Source: Gammaproteobacteria bacterium (GTDB lineage: Bacteria; Pseudomonadota; Gammaproteobacteria; HTCC5015). From it: a DNA stretch of 58,440 nt. Under the pieces are notes generated by a model. The model was not told where the DNA came from, did not search any database, and saw nothing but the letters and a program-made list of their open reading frames with translations. The position numbers and the translations under genes were made by a program. This document shows, piece by piece, positions 53,894 to 58,440 of this stretch (position 1 is the first letter of the stretch; the number at the start of each line of letters is the position of its first letter). Where the stretch lies: the NCBI GenBank assembly GCA_028284675.1, contig JANQRI010000016.1:1-58440 (forward strand), written 5' to 3'.

Positions 53894-56800
53894 CTATGGC
53901 ACCGGTACACTTACACCCCCGGGCACTCCTGCTGGTACCGTTGGACCGCTGACAGTGGGTGCTACCGGGATAATCTGGGTTTGTTGTGCGGTTTGGATGT
54001 AGCTGTTAATCGATTGTATTTCAGATTGAGTTAACTGCGGCAGATTGATCCAGGTATTTGTAGCGCTGCTGAACTGTGTCGGTTTAGCACTAGAAGGAAT
54101 ATTAACTCCCGTCACCTTTACAAACGCAAGCTCGTTATTGGATTTTTCAATCACGGCATGTAACTGCACACCGGACTCTGTGTTTCTGAGCAGGTACTGC
54201 GGGATACTACCAGCCTGTGTGTAACTACTCGCTACAGCTCCTTGCTTGCCTTTCAATGATATCATCGGGATTTCAGCTGCATTGACATTCACCGTATTGG
54301 CAGCCAATGGTTTTTGATGTGCGCCATTCAATTCAGTATTCACAACGTTGTTCTTGATTTTCTGAATCTGCTGCGCCGTTCCCGCTCCATCACTAATCAT
54401 CTGTGCAGCCGGATATCTTGACTGCAATGATACTGTTTCAACAGATTGTGTTGGCTGTGCTTTTTTAGCTTCTATTTGCTGAAGTGTCTGTTGGGTTAAC
54501 TGTTTTTGCGCTTGAGTCACTGCATCCAGATCAGTGGTCAAACCCTGTGCGATTTGGGCTTTTCGATTATGCATTTCAATCGTTGCATCCTGCACTGCAA
54601 CTTGTTTTGATCGCGAAACCAACAGAGTAATTGTATTGGGATCCAACTTAGCAAACACTTCAAACGTCATATCACCACGCACACCGGGGTGCAGCGCATC
54701 GAAGATTTTGCGTAACGCCGGATCTTCCGGTAATGGTTTGGTTTCTTCAGCCGGTTGATCTCCAACCACGACCGTGGGCGGTTTTATTTTCGGCACTGCA
54801 GGTTTTTGATCAGGCTGCTGTAAAACACCCGTTTCAGGAGCAGTTGCATCAAACGACTTTGCTTCCTGGACTGAACCGCGAATATCAACCGTTTGATTGA
54901 TTAGGCCTGGGCCTTGTTTTTTATGCTCTACCCCAGTATGAATCTGGGTATAGCCCTGATTAGGCTTTTGCCGGTCTTCGGTGCTGAATAGCTTTTGTGT
55001 TTCTGGTTGATGTTGACCAGTAACCGTATCGGCATTTTCAAAAGAGTTTTGAACAAAGCTATCGCTCACAGGCCGGCTATCTGAGTTATTAGAAGGAGAA
55101 CCCTCCTGAGCCTGACCTGTTGACTGAGTCGTATCATTGCCTTCAGCATCAAACAACTCCAAAGCCTGCAACTTTTCCTCACCAACACCTAACTGCAGGC
55201 GCTGCTCCTCTGTAAGCTTTGCACCTGCCCACTTCGTGGTGTCATTATGCCGCACACCTGTTATATTGGTTTTCCGTAAATCAACACCTCTTAAATCAGC
55301 TCCAAAAAAATTAGCATAAGAAGCATCAGCCGAATACATATCAGCGCCACGTAAATCGGCGTCTTGTAAATTTGCTCTGGCTAAATTAGCACCAGCCAAA
55401 TCTGCTCCCGATAAATCAGCATTAACTAACTGAGCATCCCGCAGATCTCCACCTGATATATGAGCAGATTTTAATGATGCCCAATCCAAACGCGCTTTCT
55501 GCATGCTGCTCTGCCTGAGTTGAGCGTTATCAAATACTGCTGAACGCAAGTCAGCCTGATTAAAATTACTTCCATCCAGGCCTGCCAATCTAAATTTGGT
55601 CTGCCGAAACTCCCCATGCTCAAACACTGAATGGTCCAAACGAAAGCGTGTAAAATCATAGGCGGAAAAATCCTGGTTACTAAAATCCATATTTCTTAAT
55701 GATTTATTCACATATTCAGACCGGCCATGTAGGCTCATAGGATTAATTTTTGGCTTACTGCCAACTGTAATACGTTTTAATTGCAAATTATTAGAATTTC
55801 CGGAAACCATCAACAATAAATCAGATGCCTGATGTTCTTTGTAATTTTCGGAGATATCAATACGTAAACCCAGTGACTGTGCCTGCTCATAAGTAAGCAC
55901 CACATCAAACCAGTTAGTATTCTGATCGTGAACAATGTCATCTATACGAGCATTTCTAAAATTCATATACTTTACAGATGCTCCGGAAAAATCAGCACCC
56001 GAGAAATCCGCATTTAACACTTCTAAGCCCATCAACTCAGAGCCCTGCAAATTTGCACCCTGAAGTTGAGCACCCTGCATCGGTATATGATGCAGAGTTG
56101 CGCCCGAAAGGTTTGCGCCTCTTAAATCAGCACCTTCCATACTGGGTGATGTACCACTCATCTCCATATTACTCAGATTGCCACCCTGAAGATTCGTATA
56201 GCGTAACTGTATATTAATAAAACGCACACCCGAGAATTTGCGTTGTGCCAAATCTATATGAGACAAATCTATACCTTCCAGCGGCTTATCTATTGACACC
56301 CCCGACAACACAAGCTCACGCGCTTGTTGCTGATATGCTGAGCGTATATGTTTTTCTATTTGTAATTGCAAACCAAGAGGATAACCTTGCCAATTATCTT
56401 TCAAAATCCCGTTATCGCTATACTGCTTTACCAAGTTACCTTTAACAATTTCAAGCTCTTCTAAAGATACAGCACTACCGATTTCCTGACCTATGCGACT
56501 GATATCCTGCGCATATGTTTTTCTTAACAACTGCTGGTAATTTTCATTTACCCCTGCCGAACGTTTCTCTGCCAACGTCAAAGGTTCCGGATGAACAGCA
56601 TAAAACTCTTTGATATTATTAGCCTGTTTTATTTGATTGATCAGACTGGTTACATACTCGTTAGAAGGCAAATCATAAAATGTTGCTCCGCCTGTCGAAA
56701 TCAAAATACTGGATATCTGCTTTTCTCCGGTTACGATATCCCGGCTACGCAATAATGCCGGAATAGTGGTTTGAGTACCGTCTTCCTGCCTGATAACTTC

Positions 56801-58048
56801 AGGCAAATAACCGTTTTGACCTAAACCAATAGGCTGCTCCACCGCCGACATCGTATTATGATCAAGATCCAGGAAGAGCGACCCCGATACGGGCCCATGC
56901 CAATAAACCTGAAACCCGGCAATATTTTGCCCATGCTCATTTTGAAAACGCACATTAAGTGCAGAAGATGCAATGTTTTCATTGAGCACTGCAATCAACT
57001 TATTTACCGAGTCATCCGTATTGACAATTGCATATTGCTCTCCCCTAAATAATCTTCCAGGCGTATCGATTACTTCCGGCAGCACAGACGGCAAAACAGC
57101 AACCGCTTCCTTGACCGAAATGAGATTAAGCTCCTTCCCAAACGCCAAATGTCGCAACAAAAAACTCTCTAATTCAAGATTAATATTAGATAATGTTGCT
57201 TCCAGATTATCACGCTCAGCCGGCGGCAAAGCTGTCAAAAAAGCCTGCACTTCTCCAGCATCCTGTTCCTGCTTCTCGGCATACTGAGCGAGAACATCCT
57301 GTATAGCAGCAATCAATGTTTCCATTGATGGCTCTTCCAATTCACTTATGATTTTTTCGAGATCAACACCTGTGGGCTGCAGCTGCACCTGCCAGTACGA
57401 TGCCTGCTCCGGGCTGATGGCTGCCCTTAATTCATTCAACCTGCTTTGTCTTGAGCTTACCTGAGCCTCTGCCTCTGGCTGCTGTCGCTCACTCAGCTTT
57501 AATGCGATACTATTTAAAAACTTTAGCCTCTCAACCGGGTCATTCATCCCGGCGCTAAGATCACCCACTGTCACCCCATTATCACCGTACTCAACCGCAT
57601 CAAGCACCTCTCTGCTTAACCCCAAACGATTTAGCAATGATTGTAGTTGGTGCTGCAAAGAAAAAATTTGCTCTGCATCCGGGTGTGATTGCCTTAACTT
57701 ATTTAGCGCATACTGATACTTTCTATGCACTCGCAATGCGCTATCAAGTTCTTCCATACTGCGATCACTGCTCTGTGACGGAGCCCCAATAAAATCCAAT
57801 AAAACTTTCTGAGCGGCTAACTCTACTGGAATTTTAATATCATAATCATGTTGCAACTGTTTCTGCTGCAACAAAATTGCCTGCTTGCCCTCATCGGTTA
57901 ACTCACCTTCTTTCACATACTCCTCTTCACCATCAAGAATCTCAGTTGCCTTTTCCCAATCTTGAGCATCAGACTCAGGCGGCGGTATTTGCGCATATAA
58001 CTCAACTGTTTGCCGGAATAAACCGGTTGCCGGGGCAGGCGAACCCAC
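53894..58048 (-). CDS. Giant protein with two pentapeptide-repeat blocks
   Basis: The 1384 residues start at a GTG (58048), the only standard in-frame start. Residues 1-330 are charged and helical (LQQKQLQHDYDIKIPVEL, LQHQLQSLLNRLGL). A region with AIVNTDDSVNKLIAVLNENI, FQVYWHGPVSGSLFLDLDHN and LISTGGATFYDLPSNEYV follows. Pentapeptide repeats of the A(D/N)LxG type fill about 590-700 (MEGADLRGANLSGATL) and 780-930 (DLSGADLAGANLARANLQDADLRGADM), with a spacer (NTNWFDVVLTYEQAQSLGL, related to TKWAGAKLTEEQRLQLGV after block 2). A Gln/Pro/Thr-rich linker and a tail ending QTAQQTQIIPVAPTV complete it. I see no cysteine, signal peptide or membrane helix. The tail is shared with the tandem paralogue at 58250. 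Function unknown; I infer secretion or a surface role only weakly. Confidence 0.85.
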   Translation of the reverse strand: MGSPAPATGLFRQTVELYAQIPPPESDAQDWEKATEILDGEEEYVKEGELTDEGKQAILLQQKQLQHDYDIKIPVELAAQKVLLDFIGAPSQSSDRSMEELDSALRVHRKYQYALNKLRQSHPDAEQIFSLQHQLQSLLNRLGLSREVLDAVEYGDNGVTVGDLSAGMNDPVERLKFLNSIALKLSERQQPEAEAQVSSRQSRLNELRAAISPEQASYWQVQLQPTGVDLEKIISELEEPSMETLIAAIQDVLAQYAEKQEQDAGEVQAFLTALPPAERDNLEATLSNINLELESFLLRHLAFGKELNLISVKEAVAVLPSVLPEVIDTPGRLFRGEQYAIVNTDDSVNKLIAVLNENIASSALNVRFQNEHGQNIAGFQVYWHGPVSGSLFLDLDHNTMSAVEQPIGLGQNGYLPEVIRQEDGTQTTIPALLRSRDIVTGEKQISSILISTGGATFYDLPSNEYVTSLINQIKQANNIKEFYAVHPEPLTLAEKRSAGVNENYQQLLRKTYAQDISRIGQEIGSAVSLEELEIVKGNLVKQYSDNGILKDNWQGYPLGLQLQIEKHIRSAYQQQARELVLSGVSIDKPLEGIDLSHIDLAQRKFSGVRFINIQLRYTNLQGGNLSNMEMSGTSPSMEGADLRGANLSGATLHHIPMQGAQLQGANLQGSELMGLEVLNADFSGADFSGASVKYMNFRNARIDDIVHDQNTNWFDVVLTYEQAQSLGLRIDISENYKEHQASDLLLMVSGNSNNLQLKRITVGSKPKINPMSLHGRSEYVNKSLRNMDFSNQDFSAYDFTRFRLDHSVFEHGEFRQTKFRLAGLDGSNFNQADLRSAVFDNAQLRQSSMQKARLDWASLKSAHISGGDLRDAQLVNADLSGADLAGANLARANLQDADLRGADMYSADASYANFFGADLRGVDLRKTNITGVRHNDTTKWAGAKLTEEQRLQLGVGEEKLQALELFDAEGNDTTQSTGQAQEGSPSNNSDSRPVSDSFVQNSFENADTVTGQHQPETQKLFSTEDRQKPNQGYTQIHTGVEHKKQGPGLINQTVDIRGSVQEAKSFDATAPETGVLQQPDQKPAVPKIKPPTVVVGDQPAEETKPLPEDPALRKIFDALHPGVRGDMTFEVFAKLDPNTITLLVSRSKQVAVQDATIEMHNRKAQIAQGLTTDLDAVTQAQKQLTQQTLQQIEAKKAQPTQSVETVSLQSRYPAAQMISDGAGTAQQIQKIKNNVVNTELNGAHQKPLAANTVNVNAAEIPMISLKGKQGAVASSYTQAGSIPQYLLRNTESGVQLHAVIEKSNNELAFVKVTGVNIPSSAKPTQFSSATNTWINLPQLTQSEIQSINSYIQTAQQTQIIPVAPTVSGPTVPAGVPGGVSVPVP

Positions 58049-58249
58049 CCCCGCCGGGCTCTGCGCGGCAGTGCCTATCCAGTTGGCTGGTATGATTTCG
58101 ATGGCGATTCCCCTGCTAGATAGTCGTATTACAGCATTTGAGGGTAATGCCTGTTCAAGAAGTGAGCAATTAAACCTTCGTTATAGATTTAACCGATTTT
58201 TCAGCAAACCTATTACTTTCGGTTAGGGGTAATTGGCAGCCTAAGCCAG

Positions 58250-58440
58250 CTACGGAATTGGCACTGCTGGTACACTCACACCCCCAGGCACTCCTGCTGG
58301 TGCCGTTGGGCTACCGACGGTGGGCGCTGTCGGAATGATCTGGGTTTGCTGTGCGGTTTGGATTTGGCTATTAATGAAGTTGAGCTCTGATGCGCTTAGC
58401 TGCGGCAGATTCACCCATGCTTTTGCGCTATGACTGTAAT
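58250..58440 (-). CDS. C-terminus of a tandem paralogue of the pentapeptide-repeat protein (partial)
   Basis: The minus strand is open from the window edge to a TAG at 58250-58252. The 62 visible residues include AWVNLPQLSASEL, NSQIQTAQQTQIIPTAPTV and AGVPGGVSVPAVPIP. The first gene has TWINLPQLTQSEI, NSYIQTAQQTQIIPVAPTV and AGVPGGVSVPVP at the same place, so the two C-termini are clearly homologous. Both are minus-strand, so this gene lies upstream of the giant gene. Only the tail is in view; whether the rest carries pentapeptide repeats is not known. Confidence 0.85.
   Translation of the reverse strand, partial: YSHSAKAWVNLPQLSASELNFINSQIQTAQQTQIIPTAPTVGSPTAPAGVPGGVSVPAVPIP

Overview
This window looks like chromosome of a gammaproteobacterium, or a close relative, with moderate GC. 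The genus cannot be fixed from sequence alone. The evidence is an E. coli-type homodimeric pyruvate dehydrogenase operon (aceE-aceF-lpd), GreB, SbcB (exonuclease I), Lhr, a prkA-yeaH-spoVR cluster, YadGH, a MoxR/Bat operon and lipoproteins with normal lipoboxes. Most of it is ordinary housekeeping and stress-related chromosome. I see no phage, integrase, transposase, rRNA or tRNA gene.

Layout. 1-2.1 kb: a partial argG on the minus strand, behind a run of perfect inverted repeats, and an unrecognised coiled-coil protein. 2.6-9.2 kb: the pyruvate dehydrogenase operon (E3 also carries a lipoyl domain), then greB. 9.2-18.4 kb: single genes, namely an acyl-CoA ligase, a Cys-rich zinc-ribbon protein, a DUF3047 lipoprotein, exported MsrB and MsrA, an AbgT transporter, glyoxalase I, a PEP-CTERM-like protein behind a sigma-54 promoter, a GLUG-repeat secreted protein and a VOC protein. 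18.5-24.7 kb: sbcB, a small membrane protein and lhr. 25.0-33.3 kb: a sigma-54 promoter followed by six closely packed genes, prkA-yeaH-spoVR and then an FGGY kinase, a glycerophosphodiester phosphodiesterase and a short FAD glycerol-3-phosphate dehydrogenase-like protein. 33.4-45.8 kb: an EF-hand protein, a DUF4136 lipoprotein, an HDOD protein, a patatin, a DUF4403-like protein, an Atm1-type ABC exporter, a 0.6 kb non-coding stretch full of hairpins, a DUF4397 lipoprotein with a well-organised promoter, a DUF2007 protein, an adenosine-kinase-like enzyme and YadGH. 45.9-52.8 kb: a MoxR-DUF58-DUF4381-BatA-BatB/C-BatD operon. 52.8-53.9 kb: non-coding DNA packed with copies of a short inverted repeat. 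53.9 kb to the end: a 1384-residue, apparently cysteine-free, double pentapeptide-repeat protein, and the C-terminus of a tandem paralogue that runs off the window.

How the parts fit. Pyruvate dehydrogenase, the fatty acyl-CoA ligase and the glycerol-phosphate genes are central carbon and lipid metabolism. The Msr pair, glyoxalase I, PrkA/YeaH/SpoVR and the Bat operon point to stress and envelope maintenance. Sigma-54 appears twice: before the PEP-CTERM-like gene and before prkA.

The least explained material is the tandem pentapeptide-repeat locus with its irregular start and the repeat cluster beside it, the two hairpin arrays (1150-1312 and 40525-40717), and the coupling of the PrkA stress genes to three glycerol-phosphate genes. 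All functional calls are family-level readings by eye, with no database search.
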